NCBI GenBank assembly: GCA_001600615.1
Contig: BCKK01000009.1
Coordinates: 590,953 to 654,952, forward strand
DNA from: Dioszegia crocea
Lineage: Eukaryota; Basidiomycota; Tremellomycetes; Tremellales; Bulleribasidiaceae
Direction: 5' to 3'
DNA: 64,000 bases
The notes under the pieces are model-generated. The model was given only the letters and a program-made list of their open reading frames with translations, ran no database searches and was not told the DNA's origin. This document shows, piece by piece, positions 22,234 through 34,350 of this stretch. Position 1 is the first letter of the stretch; each line of letters starts with the position of its first letter. Position numbers and translations under genes: made by a program.

Positions 22234-24187
22234 ATGATGTTTGAGACTCCAACCAAAGTCTCAGAGGCTTCGGGAAGCCTAGCACCACCTGTACATTCAA
22301 CCTCGGACGTACTTTCGGGTCCGAGCGCCGCCGTCCAAGCACCTGCTCTATCCAAATAGCGCTGCCGTGACCACTCCTGCGAAAAAGGCTAAGGGGAAAG
22401 CTAAGGATATATTGGTGAAGGAAGCGACATCAACCGGTCCGAGCGCGCTTTTGGCCAGAGTGCCGAAATGGAAAGATCTCCCAGACTGGAAAGGTATGAC
22501 GGTGTGCCCACTGTTGACGATGCCTGGGGAGGTACTTGATAAGTGCTTCAATCCTGATCAGAACTTTCATGTAAGTTGTCGTGTATAGTGTGCATGTATG
22601 TGCCGTAGACAGGAGCTGACACCATAGGCAAGGGATTGGATCGCGCTGGCGGGCGTGAATCGATTCTTTAGAGAACGGCTTGATCAACAAGTGTTTGAGG
22701 TGAGTAAGGGTTTGTAGTTTGAAGGCTGCAATCAGGATGTAACGAGTTCAAGCGTGGCTGACTAGCACAGGAGATCTGGATCGACAATGAAGAACCCAAT
22801 TACAAATCCCATATCCGACCTCAAGGTCTTCCCGCTTGGCATATCTTCACCCGAGAGCCAACTACTCCTGCGCCCATAGCTCCAAGTCCTGCAACAAAGA
22901 CCAAGCCCGCAAAATTACCCTTTCGACCCCCTGCTGGACCACGCGAAAAGTGGACACGGGCGCAGTACGCCCTGTACAAAGAAGCGAGGCGTCACTACTC
23001 TATCGTTGAAAAGAAGGGACGGGCTGACAAGGCCGAGAAGGCGGCGTTGAAGGCCTTGTCGGAAGCTGCGAAGGTCGTCAAGGCATCACGGAAGTTGAGG
23101 GTTGGAAGGACGGATCGGACGGTGTATATGATGGTGGCTGGGCGAAGGGAGGGGGAACCTACAGTCAAGAAGGATGCGTGGGGTATGCCTATCGGAGAGA
23201 AAGAGGCGGCTGAGGCGGAGAAGGCGCAGACGCACAAGGAGAGAGTCGCAAGGGTGAAAGCTCGGGCAAAGGCTAGGAAGGACGAAGCTGAGGCTACGAG
23301 ATTTGATATCTACGGAGACTCAGCGCCGGACTGGGCGAGGGAGTCTGAGGGGGAAGAGTGGGTAGTGCCTGATACGGATGGAGAGGATGATCTTGGGCCT
23401 GAGGAGGAGGTCGAGTTTGATCAAGAGGGGAATGAGGTGGTTGGGCGGTGGAAGAATGAGTCGAGGAGTCAACTGGCGGTGCAGATCAATGATGTTTGGA
23501 TTAATCAGACTGTGAGTCGTCGGCAAGGTGACTGCTGATGTCAGAACGCCATCAAAGAGTACGATGTGACCAGAGCGGAATTGCTCGGACTGCGTCATGC
23601 GCTGATTGTGAGTCATATCTTGACACCAGAAGATTAGAGCTCATCGTTACAGGCCAATCCACGCAACTCGAAACAGTAAGCTGGTCCGTACATGTGTATT
23701 TGACAGCAGGTAGCTGACCGTTTAGACCCCAGCAGATGTGAGTGGGATAGTGGCCGGTGGCAACTCAGCTGACGGGCAGGTTCTTAAAGGCTGCGGTCGG
23801 GTCGTTGGCTTTACGATCTCACGGTGGAATGGCGGGCCATATGGTACATGCGTAAGTCTGCTCCAGCCTCCAGAGGTGATGTACTCATACACCAGTGAGA
23901 ACAAGGCCTCGATATCTCAGAAGAGGGCCGCCAACAAAAAGGCTAAAGCTATCGCCGAAGGCAAACCGGTACCCGCTAAGAAACCCAAGACCAGGTTCCC
24001 AACGGCGGAGGAAAGCAAAGCATACAGAGCTATGGCGGACTATGATTTTGGCTACGACGATGATTACTACGAGGATGATGATGATGATTTTGGAAGGGGT
24101 GGATGTGAGGACTGTATGGAGTTGTGGGTGCATGGCGTCGGACCGCCCGGCGGGAGGTGTGATCATGCAGGAGGGAGTGGGAGTTGA
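22234..24187 (+). CDS. F-box-like protein, family copy C (start unresolved)
   Basis: Third member of the family. From about 22361 the frame is clear: WKDLPDWKGMTVCPLLTMP, EVLDKCFNPDQNFH, intron, DWIALAGVNRFFRERL, intron, EIWIDNEEPNYKSH, RPPAGPREKWTRAQYALYK, WVVPDTDGEDD, WINQT, intron, AIKEYDVTRAELLGLRHALI, ANPRNSK, and LRSHGGMAGHM. The tail is very acidic (YDDDYYEDDDDDF) with CEDC. Many short introns with GT..AG and CTGA branch sites match copy A one for one. The only nearby ATGs (22234 and 22237) are in a frame that reaches a stop at 22357-22359 and is not the frame of the core, and I found no phase-matching intron. The true start is therefore unknown, or this copy is broken at its N-terminus. 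Confidence 0.65.
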
Positions 24188-24870
24188 GCTGCCGGGCCGT
24201 TTAGGGCGGGTACGTGAATATGGCGGTGGGGAAGCAGAGTTCGTACAGACCCGGAGCGGAAGATTGCTAGTGGCAAAATCAAGATCAGCACGGAGAGCGA
24301 GCTTCAGGTCCCGATTCCACGAATATACTGATCTCACGAACGCACAATTCCAGGTTTGACCACTCACAGTTTTGCTAATCATAGCCACGGCGTCCGACGA
24401 TACACCCTCAAAGCTCTTAGTGAAAAGATGCTGGCTGATACAGTGCAACACCCGAATGACTCGAACGCGGCGCTCCGTGCAGCTTTCCGGCCGGGACATA
24501 TCAAGCCTGACCCAGTCGTTAGTCTGTCCAGTGACTACTTTGGGGGGGCAGAAAGAAAGAAATCGCGATGTATGACGTGAGCCAGGCGCGGAACCTGGGA
24601 TCCTTGCGCGCGTATCAACACGAAAACACGGCAGTTCTCCTTTGACGACATCACCCCAGCGATACCCAGTACAGTGTCGCTCGGCCCTATCCCTCGTGCT
24701 TTGTCACATATTTTCCAGGCTGTCCCATCAACCGCACCCACAGCCTCTCACGCACAACGCCATCCCTCCGCCATTGTATACGGCACCACTCACGTCTACC
24801 ATTACCCACCTTTGATTCTCCCTCACAATCACACTCTACGCTCGGCGCCTTTCTTTCCCCAACCCAGAAG
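24188..24870. other. Intergenic region, no supported gene
   Basis: About 680 bp. Short open frames exist on both strands but none has a domain, splice pattern or paralogue that would support it. Confidence 0.4.
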
Positions 24871-25626
24871 ATGACCTCGTCCGCAAGCTCAGCCCTCGAC
24901 AGGGCATTCGCGCTCGGTCGTCCCAAGTTCTCGATGTCATACTCTGAAGAAGAACCCAATCCCCTCGCAACCTGCTCGCTCTCAGCAATGACTCCCAAGA
25001 TCCACAAGAACATGTCCAGCGCGACGAAGTCATACTTGAAGACTGAGCTTGACAAAATCTCTGCATGTGCCTCCATCCTCGCACAAGCTTACGCTGGGCG
25101 ATACAGAGATCCACAAGGGAGACTCAGGGCACGACAGATTCTTGTGCAGAAGCTCAGCCAGCTGCACAAATTCGAAGATCTCAACATCAGTATGCCGCTG
25201 ACCTCACCTACACACGATTGGACGGCACTCGACGGCTACGATGATCGGTGGGAGTCAGCCTGCACAGACCTAGCCAGGGAGCTGCAAGGAGAGAGTGCGC
25301 CGGATCCACGCTACATACGTGCCGCAAGGTGCGTTGTGCCGCTCGATATGGAGCTCGCTTTTTCGGGGACGAAGCTAAATGCCTCCGGATTGAACGATCA
25401 GGATGTCGTTGCGAGCTTTGGGGAGGCTCTGCTGAAGACGGCTCTTGGAGTGAAGGTCGAGATGGAGGCTGCCGCTTGCACAGGCAGGGGGACCAAGCGG
25501 AGGGGGGATCCTAGTGTGCAGCCCGACAGACGGTCGAAGATGTGGGGTCGCAACCAAGATGAGACCCAGGGCGACGACTCCGAAGGAAAGGATGGAGATG
25601 AGGACTGTGAAATGACGGGATATTGA
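24871..25626 (+). CDS. Hypothetical protein, single exon, 251 residues
   Basis: I do not recognise it. An uninterrupted frame runs from ATG 24871 to TGA 25626. The N-terminal 150 residues look globular and helical (SYLKTELDKISACASILAQ, then ARQILVQKLSQLHKFEDL), followed by RCVVPLDMELAFSG. The last 60 residues are charged and disordered, rich in Asp, Glu, Gly and Arg (a KRRGD basic patch, ending DEDCEMTGY). It has no introns, unlike nearly all conserved genes in this window, which is common for lineage-specific genes here. It could be a real orphan; there is no sign of a signal peptide or membrane span. Confidence 0.6.
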   Translation: MTSSASSALDRAFALGRPKFSMSYSEEEPNPLATCSLSAMTPKIHKNMSSATKSYLKTELDKISACASILAQAYAGRYRDPQGRLRARQILVQKLSQLHKFEDLNISMPLTSPTHDWTALDGYDDRWESACTDLARELQGESAPDPRYIRAARCVVPLDMELAFSGTKLNASGLNDQDVVASFGEALLKTALGVKVEMEAAACTGRGTKRRGDPSVQPDRRSKMWGRNQDETQGDDSEGKDGDEDCEMTGY

Positions 25627-26108
25627 GTACAGATGGAAACCGAGATGTGCATGCAAGGGACACCTTCTTATTTGGAGAGAGACGTGCTGGGTACCGATGG
25701 AGGATACTGTATATGCATCTAGTGATCGCCGAATGTACCTCTGTAGGTGGCGGATACAGTCACAGGCTTTCTACAACATGTCAATGTGCTACTGCCACTA
25801 TTCGCCACCCAACGATAACGCCGCCACTTTCCCAATGCGGCGAGTGCCGGCCGCGCCACCCGACGGAAGTATTCTCGCCCGAGGCCTTCGCGAGTGTCTT
25901 TTGATTTGCGTCATCCCCACTATAGATTCTGTTATTCCATACCTTGCTAAGTCTAGGTAGTGCGCGTATACTACAGCGGGCAGACTCGCCACAATCAACA
26001 ACGGAATCTTGAGAAATACCCACTGCGCCACTTGAAGGAATCAGGAAGAACGGATCAGCCGTACTCGCGCCTGATATTTATCGCCGCCCGCCACTTCACA
26101 CTGCTCCG
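25627..26108. other. Intergenic region, no supported gene
   Basis: About 480 bp between two plus-strand genes; no gene or distinctive site seen. Confidence 0.4.
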
Positions 26109-28123
26109 ATGCAACGGCCCCTTACGCCTACCGAATTACATACGCCTTCATTAGGCAGTAGCCCTTTGTCGCCACACCGCGGAGACGTACATCTTCAAAC
26201 TCCAGCTTCGAGCAGTAGGCCGACTGCCGTAAAGGTCGTTACGGAGACAATGGAGGAGGATGGTTTTAGAGGGATGAAGCGGCGGTTTGAGGAGATTGAA
26301 AGTGGGGGTGGGGATGAAGAATTGAAAGGAATGGTGCGTTAGGTTGAAGCGTGGCTGATTTTAGGTCCGGACACTTCTTACGCCTTGTATTGACGATTTG
26401 CCATTTCTGCATCAACAATTGGCGGCGCAAAGGGAGACTATACGTACGATGCAACAACAAGCGAGGTTGTCTGAGCAATTGATGTCGATTGAAAGGTGGG
26501 TGCAGGTCTGATTGAGCTTATGGTAGATCACGCCTAGCGGCCGAGCGACAATCATGGCAGGCTACGACGCAAGCGATGCTAAAGCAGAAAGAAGAGGATA
26601 TAGCCTCGGGTGTGAGGCCAAATCGGCTTTTACATTTGGATGTGGGGTATCATCAAGAGTTGGAGGCGGCAAATAAAAGGCTGGAGATGGATAATCGGTT
26701 GATGGCGCCTAGGGTGAGTGTTGAAAGGGCCTGCTGACGGATAGTTGGCAGATACCCAAAGGCAAATCGACAAACTCGTCACTGAGTTGCAACATCTTCG
26801 ATCACACGTTGTGCTGTCTTCTCGTTTCGACAATTTCAACCCCCCTGTGCGCGAGCGTCAATCTCGATCCCCGGTCAAAAGCCACTCCACAACAATGGGC
26901 GATGCCCGGACGGAACATCTGCTTTTGGCAGCGCGGAAAGTTAGGGCGATGCGCCAGACGGACGATCGGGTGGGGATGTTGACGCTGGAAGAGTTGAAGC
27001 GGGGCGGGGTTGTTGGGCCGGATGGAGGTGTGGGGNATTCGGAAGGGTACGGTGGTGTTTTTGAGGAGGACGAGGATAGTGAGCTTGAGGAGAAGCCTAT
27101 GGTGGATCGTCGGGTCAGTTTCAGCAGAAATACGCCTGGCAAGAAGAGCCACAAGAAGAGACCACCCACGACACCTGGGAATGACGGAACGAGGCAGCCT
27201 TTGACGACCCCTGGGGGGTCGAATTTCAATGACCTTCTTCGCGCGGCGGAGTTGGCCGTTTCGCCTATGCCCCAGTCGTCGTCAAGGGGGGACGAGCACC
27301 GGTCGAAGAAGTCGCGCAAGGGGACGGCGTGGAGTCGGACCCAGCGGATCGACGGGATGGCCGAGCCAGTGGCGGATAAGTCTGCTCTGGATTTGCTGCT
27401 GCAGGCGAGTCAGATTGATAGTGAAGGGGAGAGCGAGGTGGTGGGGTTGGCTCCGGCATTGGAGTTGAGGGATGTCATCGATCCATCTTTGGTCGACCTG
27501 CCTCGACCGAACGGACGGACTACAGCTAGTACTCCCCGACAGCGCCCACGGGGTTTGTCAAACGCTTCCGATTTGGCCACTCCCCGCAATTGGACATACC
27601 AAGAATCTCCCTTTGACGAATCTCGCGATTCATCCCCACCCCTTATGAAGCAGGAGCGCTTTGCCAGTGTTGCTCCAGCGGAAGATTTCAACTCGCCAAC
27701 GGGTGCAACTGTACCTGGTTTGGGCAAATATGTGCATTTGACAAATTCCATGCCGGCCCGGCGGATGAGATCGCCATATCTAAAGTGGACAGTGGAAGAG
27801 GTGAGTAAAGGTTTGGACTAGCTGACGCCAGGACGAACTCTTGGCTAGGGCCGTGGCGATGCATGGGGAAAAATGGGATTTGGTCAGTAAAGGCGTGCCC
27901 ACGAGAAGTTATCATCAAGTCAGGCAAAGGTGAGTAGGGTTTAGGCTGGGCTGACTTTAGGTGGTTGCGAAAAACAGGCGCCTTTGATAAGAAGCAGGCA
28001 TTGTCTAATCTGGGTGGAGAGGTGGAGGATGATAGGGAAAGAGAGACAAGAGCGGGGAGTCCAACACCTGTGGGCGGGCCGCAGAAGGTGGGCAAGAGGA
28101 GAATGTCCCTGCTTGGTGCTTAG
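26109..28123 (+). CDS. Coiled-coil protein with C-terminal SANT/Myb-like domain
   Basis: Six exons, starting 26109-26336 and ending at the TAG at 28121-28123. The N-terminus is Ser/Pro/Thr-rich; residues about 75-190 are a long coiled coil (QQLAAQRETIRTMQQQARL, LADTQRQIDKLVTELQHL). A disordered region with TTPG-type phospho-site-like repeats follows. At the end, across two introns, a single Myb/SANT repeat is visible: LKWTVEEDELLARAVAMHGE, KWDLVSKGVPTRSYHQVRQR and WLRKTGAF, with the spaced tryptophans expected of the fold. This implies a nuclear DNA- or chromatin-binding role. I cannot name an orthologue. Base 27036 is ambiguous (n) inside the coding sequence, so one codon is unknown. Confidence 0.82.
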
Positions 28124-28451
28124 TTTGGGTTCTTTGGACAGCTTGAGTTGTATAGTAATTGCTTTGCTTGGTGGATGCACGGCCCAAGCGGTCTTCGAAG
28201 CTGCTTCTCAACTCTGGAGGAAGCATTATGATTGAGCGAATTGAGCGGTTGAGCTTTGACTTGACGCGCTCGGATTGATGCCGTCGCGTCGTCTGCACTC
28301 TTCGCACATCCTTCATACATTCCTTTGCATTCCTTCATACATCCTACAGTTTATCCCGCCTTGAATCGCATAGTGCAGACTCCAGGCATCAGCGTCCACA
28401 ACACAGGAGGAATCACTGCGATACATAGCCCAGCGCAGGGGAATCATCGCA
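28124..28451. other. Intergenic, adaptin promoter
   Basis: A 328-bp gap between two plus-strand genes. No distinctive element seen; no supportable gene. Confidence 0.4.
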
Positions 28452-31299
28452 ATGTCGGTCGCTCCCCCTCGAAAAGGTATGTGCCGCCTGTAGCATCCTC
28501 AGCCAGCTACATGGCTACTCCTATGGCTTACCGAGGATCGTAAGCTGACACAACAGGGGAGAACTATGAACTCCGTCAACAGCTCAACTCGGAGTATCGC
28601 GAAAAGAGAGCAGACGCAATAAAAAGGGTGATTGCGAATCATACCATTGGTAAAGATTGTAGTGGGCTGTTTCCAGATGTTGTCAAGAATATGGTGAGTC
28701 ACGCTTGGAGGCTGGCGACATTTGGAACACATCAGCTATATCTCCTCCTATACCCTCATAGGGACTAGCTGACGTTACTAGCAAACAGACGACCTGGAGC
28801 AGAAGAAGCTGGTTTATCTGTATCTCATGAACTACGCAAAAACTCAGCCCGAGCTTGTCATTCTCGCCGTCAACACTTTTGTCAAGGTGAGTTCTTTACC
28901 TGTGCTCATACTTCTTCGTTCTTTGCTGATGATTTAGGACACGGCCGACCCCAACCCCCTCGTCCGAGCTCTGGCAATTCGCACCATGTCCGTCTTGCGC
29001 ACTGAAAAGACTCTCGACTATCTCGCAACTCCCCTTTCACGGTGTCTACGAGACGAGAACCCTTATGTGCGCAAGACGGCAGCGCTGTGTGTGGCCAAGG
29101 TGTTTGATTTGAAGCCGGAGCTGTGTGTGGAGTATGGGTTCATAGACACGCTGAGAGACTTAGTTGGGGATGGGAATCCAATGGTGAGTACACTTCAGCT
29201 GATAGGATCACCCTTGGCGGGATCGAAAGCTGATCAATCTTCAGGTCGTGGCCAATGCGATCGCAGCCCTTTCCGACATACACGAAGCCTCACTCCGAAT
29301 GTCAGAAGCTCCCTCCGTCGATGAAGATGGCGATTCTACCCCTTCTCCCAAACCCAACGCGCACCTATTCATCATCGATCCACCTACCCTATCAAAACTT
29401 CTTGTCGCTCTCAATGAATGCTCGGAATGGGGAAGAATAGCCATCTTGAATACCCTGGCGACGTATAAGGCGGTGGATACGGAGGAGTGCGAGCAGATTT
29501 GCGAGCGAGTCATGCCGCAATTCCAGCATAACAACGCTGCGGTGGTTTTGGGGGCTGTAAAAGTGAATCACTTCATTCTGCTCAAGATCTGGGCTGATGT
29601 GTCAGGTGATAATGGTCCATATCAAAGGTGTCCAGCGGGATGATCTCTTGAAAGTCATTACGCGAAAAATGGCCCCTCCTCTAGGTAAGTTTTCCGGTGC
29701 ATCAAGCCTGCTGGACAAAGCTTACCTCACTAGTGACACTCATCTCCTCACCACCTGAAGTCCAATGGGTCGCACTCCGGAATATCAATCTACTTCTACA
29801 AAAGCGCCCCGATATCCTAGCCAACGAAATGCGCGTCTTTTTTTGTAAATACAACGACCCTCCATACGTTAAAGTTGAGAAATTGGACATTATGGTCAGA
29901 TTAGCGAGTGACAAGAATGTTGATACATTATTGGGAGAGTTGAAGGAGTGAGTCTAGGTTCGACAAAGCTGATAGTAGGTATGCGTCAGAGGTCGATGTA
30001 GACTTTGTAAGGAAAGCGGTGAGGGCCATGGGCCAGGTTGCTATCAAGATTGAGTCGGCGGCGGAGCGGTGTGTGGGTGTTTTGATGGAGTTGATCGAGA
30101 CGAGGGTCAGCTATGTCGTGCAGGAGGCAGTCATAGTCATCAAGGTGGGTTCCCCCTTCCACTTTCTACCTGCCCTACTCTCCATCTGCTCTCCGACCTT
30201 TCGACTGCCCTTACACTATCTTTCATTCCCCTCTTTCATACTCTCACCAACAAGGAGTCATCTTTCCTTGCATTCCAAGTGACGAGGCAAGATGACTGAC
30301 GATGTAGGACATATTCCGAAAATACCCCCATTCGTACGAAGGCGTGATCCCTACTCTATGTGCCAATCTTGAGGAGCTAGATGAGCCAGAAGCAAAGGCT
30401 TCCTTGATTTGGATCATCGGAGAGTATGCGGAGAAGATTGAGAATGCGGATGAGCTTCTTGGGCACTTCCTGGATGCCTTCAAGGAGGAGAGCTATCAAG
30501 TGAGTAGGACAGTAGCTTCGCTAATCTCAGGTCCAACTCCAAACCCTCACTGCTATTGTCAAACTCTTCCTCAAAAAGCCCGACTCCGCTCAGGGCATAG
30601 TCCAAAAAGTCCTTCAGGCAGCCACGAAAGACTGCGACTCCCCCGATGTTCGCGACAGGGCATACATTTACTGGCGATTACTATCTTCCGATCCTGCCGC
30701 CGCCAAGTCGGTCGTCCTCTCCGTCCGACCACCCATCAGTCTACCCCAAACAACAGTCTCACCCGCTATTCTGGAAGAGCTCCTAGGCGAGATCTCGAGT
30801 TTGGCGAGTGTATACCATAAACCCGCCGCTACGTTCATTGGAAAGGGGAGATTAGGAGCGGAAGAGATGGCTAAGCGGGCAGTAGAGTAAGTTTGTGTAT
30901 GAGCTAGCTGACAATTGTGTTGAAGAGGATGTCTCGCGTGAGAAGGCCCTGCAGGCTGTCATGGCTGGTCAACAAGCCGAAAATCTGCTCGATTTCGATG
31001 ATGAGCCCTCGACACCCGTCGCCACGGATCGAGGTCTTATATCGAATAAGCAAATATCCTCAGCTGCCAAGGCCACAAATCCGCTCGATGAGTTGATGGA
31101 CCTGTTTTCAACGGCGAGTATGGCGGCCCCAAGTCAGCCTGTGGGCGCCCCAGCGGGTGGATTTGGTGGAATGGGAGGTATGGGAATGGATTTGATGTCA
31201 CCACCAGCGGCAAGTCCGGTGGGCGGGCAGTCAGCGCAGGGGCAAGGACAGGGGCAAGGACAGAAGAAGGCGGATGATGATTTGCTAGGATTGTTTTAG
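28452..31299 (+). CDS. APL2: AP complex beta subunit (beta-adaptin, AP-1 type)
   Basis: Large beta subunit of a clathrin adaptor complex that sorts cargo at the trans-Golgi/endosome (AP-1) or plasma membrane (AP-2). Exons: 28452-28476, 28557-28693, 28782-28886, 28938-29183, 29245-29562, 29606-29684, 29734-29947, 29979-30144, 30308-30499, 30531 to about 30885, then to 31299. The beta trunk is unmistakable: [87 protein letters not shown]. After the trunk a clathrin box NLLDFD is present and the protein ends DDLLGLF. There is no folded appendage ear after the Gly/Met/Gln-rich hinge, as in the short yeast subunit. AP-1 versus AP-2 cannot be decided from the sequence alone. The splice near 30885 is uncertain by a few bases. 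Confidence 0.92.
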
Positions 31300-31896
31300 A
31301 TGGATTTGAGAGCATTTTGCTTGCTGGTCTTCGGTATTCTCCGGCGGACGAAAAGTGTTCCAAGCTCCCCCTGACTTCCATCTATGCGTCTTTCATCTAC
31401 ATTTGCATTGGTATGATACAGCAAGCAACCACCACTACTTTCAGAATGTGTACATTGAATCCTCTTCTTCTCCCTCCAACTCCTGGAGGAACACCCCCGA
31501 ACCATATCCCAAAGGATGGTTGAAATAAGGCACGGGCGAGAAAACGGGGGTGTCGCTGAGCAGGTCCACGCTGCTCATTTTTGATCCTCATCTCAAGCGA
31601 AGAACGTACTATTCACCTCTTCTATACGCTCGAGACGTACCCAGGCTACTACCCTTCTCCGACCGACCAAGAGGTATCCTCTGTGTTTCCAGGGCGGATA
31701 CCTTAGTACCAAAAACTAGGAGGTAAGAGCAGGACTCGTATGTTGAGCAATTAGGCCTTAGGACCACATCAAAGTATCCATCTGAGCCTTACCTCCTCTT
31801 ATCTACGCTACTTCCACCTCATCTCACCTCATACCTACCTTTCGAGCAATCCAAACTATCGTCCGAACCACCCAAATCTCATCCTCATCATCCAAC
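31300..31896. other. Intergenic region, no supported gene
   Basis: About 600 bp: adaptin 3' region and promoter of the next F-box gene. The last 100 bp are C/T-rich. Nothing else recognisable. Confidence 0.4.
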
Positions 31897-33407
31897 ATGG
31901 ACGGCGATACCGTCAGCCCGCATCCCACCTATCTACCTTTCCTACCGTATCATATCCTATACTCCATCAGCACATACCTCGACGAGCGCTCGACATGGCG
32001 AGCTATGGCGACGTGTCAGGCGTTAAGGGAGGCGGCAGAGAATGCGTTGAAGTGGCATTTGAGGGAGGTCACGATTCTTGGCGACCCTCCGGTCTTTTCA
32101 AGCAGTAAGTCTTCCTATTTGGGATTTGCCTCAGTAGACTATGGGCTGATCATGTTCAGTCTTCGAGCCAATGAATCATCAAATTGCGTTACTTGATGAC
32201 GATCGCCGACAGACGCTCCTTGACCAAAGCTACAGCGCCAGCCAGGTCCTATCGGGATACGCACCTGCAGGTCAGCTGTTGCGGAGTCTCAAAGTCGAGC
32301 TCAAGAGCAAAGACGAGGGTGTAGGATTTGAGGTCCTCAAGGGTTGGGCGTCACAGCTCGAACGGCTCGAGATTCACATGCTTGATCTCGTCGTTGACTT
32401 GCCGATTAGAACGGAAGTGGACGAGGATGGTGCGGTGTGGTATGTGGACGGGGTATATTCGGCTTCGGACGAGTGGACGTCTGAATTCTCCCGTGGTCTC
32501 GGAGTTCAGTGTGAGAATCTCACCTGCCTGGTCCTTGCGGCCACCGCTCGCACACTCGGTCATTTCGACCTCCTAGCCCAACACATTCCGAATCTGCGCG
32601 ATCTGACGCTCAGTGCGCACCGTCTGGACTATCCAGACCCCAATTACATACCCGACGACCCCGAGTACACTCCTCAATACGGACCATACCCCAATCTCGA
32701 GTCCCTCACGGTATCCGGAGATGGGATGAACGTTGCAACCATCCTCTGCTCGATCATCTCCCTCTCTCATCAATCCATTCGGTATCTCGTCATCCACATC
32801 AATCAGCCTTCCTATCCCAACGAGGAGGTGTGGGTGGTATTATGTATCGGTATCTCATACTGTAAAGGGTTACATGGGCTTGGGATCTACGGTGCGGTCG
32901 AGACCGGGGATCAAGGCGGGTTAGGAGTTGAGATCATGCTAGGGCTCAAAAAGTACGATGTGCTGGACACCCGTCCGTTCTTTCCCAATCTTGCTACGCT
33001 GGTGCTTGAGGGTTGTGGCCACTTCCCAATCTTGGATCAGGTAAGTCAAAGACTCATAGTCAGAATTATCAGCGCAGCAAATTTGGACCTATGAGCTGAT
33101 AATCGTGCAGCAGTCCACGGATTGGCTCAACTTTCCTGATTTGAACCGTATCACCTGTGTCGATCGGACTGTTTGCCTACAGGATTTCATCCAGCTCGAC
33201 ACCACGCTCCTGGATGACGATTCAATAAGCGACTACGCCAAAGAACTTGTTGAACCCCTTTTCCTGCACTACGACAAGCTTGATACCCTCCAATTTGTCA
33301 ACGATTATCCCATCGATCCGTTCATCGATCCTCCTCGTTCTACATCTTGTGCGATCGTCCGTGAGCCGGGCTCTGGGGAGGCGATTGAGTTACGCTATTA
33401 CAACTAG
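31897..33407 (+). CDS. F-box/leucine-rich-repeat-like protein, copy 1
   Basis: Three exons: 31897-32103 (ends in gtaagt), 32159-33041, 33111-33407. The first 50 residues hold an F-box-like pattern (LPFLPYHILYSISTYLDE, STWRAMATCQALREAAENAL). The rest is a repetitive Leu-rich region (LKGWASQLERLEIHMLDL, IPNLRDLTLSAHRLD, YPNLESLTVSGDG, FPNLATLVLEGCGHFP), typical of the solenoid-like C-terminus of basidiomycete F-box proteins that may pick substrates for SCF ubiquitin ligases. The product is about 460 residues. A diverged paralogue with the same exon structure lies at 35403; a tRNA gene lies between them. The substrate is unknown. Confidence 0.83.
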
Positions 33408-34244
33408 CTATAAGACCTATTTACTGGTAAGATACGAGATCATGGTGGGGACTGAGGTTATGGCAGTCACTGCGAGTCTATTCCGGGCGTGAGATGTGCT
33501 TGGGAGAGCAGTGATGGGAGTACATGCATTAATATCCGGATCTAACGTCAGGTGTGACGCAAGCTGATTGAGGTTACTTCGGACAACCCAATGATTGCAA
33601 TACTCATTCATAGGATGTGGCTGATGCTCGGAGTCTAGTGCATACTGCTCATGCATCGACTCCGCCGGATACAATTGCACTGATGAGATTATGGTTTAGG
33701 TGAAACGTGAGGCTACCCCGTTGCTACCCCGCGGTGTTTCAAACTTGAAAGTGGCGCCCTGTCTGTATAGCTGCAGGCTTCGTACAGATGCAACTCTGGT
33801 CCTGAAACGCTTTTGATAAACTTGTCATAGTCAGAAGGCAATGCACCGTGGACGGGATAGCATTACGATAGCTCCGTCATCGTGAATGAGTCAGCAGCAC
33901 GGCTGAGACTGATCTCCCACAGTGATAGAGACGTTGTCCTGTAGGTTTCTATTCCGATTCTGGCTGAGTGGGTTACAGTCATACAGGAAGCTAGTACCCA
34001 CGACCTGACCCAATGGTCGTTTGATTACCCAGGATTGACTTGCAGGCACCAGACCAGCGCCCAGCAGCTTGGCGTGACAAGGTTCCCGACAGTTTTCCAT
34101 TCCTGTCCCAGGCGAGGATGGGGGTCCTTTCTTACTTCTAGTCCGACCAAAGACCTCTACGGTGTTCCCATAGTGCGAGAGTGGAGCCCCGCGAGCTGGC
34201 TTCCCTGTCAAAAGGTCAAAAGGTTACGGACGTGCGTCCATTCA
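33408..34244. other. Intergenic region, no supported gene
   Basis: About 840 bp between the first F-box/LRR gene and the tRNA. One 106-codon minus frame at 33891-34211 is present, but it has no domain or homologue in the window and I do not call it. Confidence 0.4.
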
Positions 34245-34350
34245 GCCCTATGCGGGGCTCGAACCCGCGACCGTTCGATTGTCTTAACACGCATTGCTAT
34301 AACGATCCAGTGCTAAAAGTCGAAAGCTCTACCAACTGAGCTAACAGGGC
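34245..34350 (-). tRNA. tRNA-Lys (anticodon UUU) with 34-nt intron
   Basis: On the minus strand the gene reads 5' GCCCTGT acceptor strand, D-arm GCTC..GAGC, anticodon stem TTCGA/TCGAA, loop C-U-UUU-A, T-arm GCGGG-TTCGAGC-CCCGC, and 3' acceptor ATAGGGC. The anticodon occupies 34317-34315. The intron is 34280-34313, directly after position 37, the standard eukaryotic tRNA intron site. All four stems pair, with one G-U in the acceptor. Internal A and B boxes are present (TAGCTCAGTTGG and GGTTCGAGCC), and T-rich runs follow the gene as for RNA polymerase III termination. The base after the acceptor would be U, unusual for a discriminator. Confidence 0.9.

Noticed and set aside
33891..34211. 106-codon minus frame
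   Set aside because: No start context, domain, paralogue or splice support; overlaps plain intergenic DNA.
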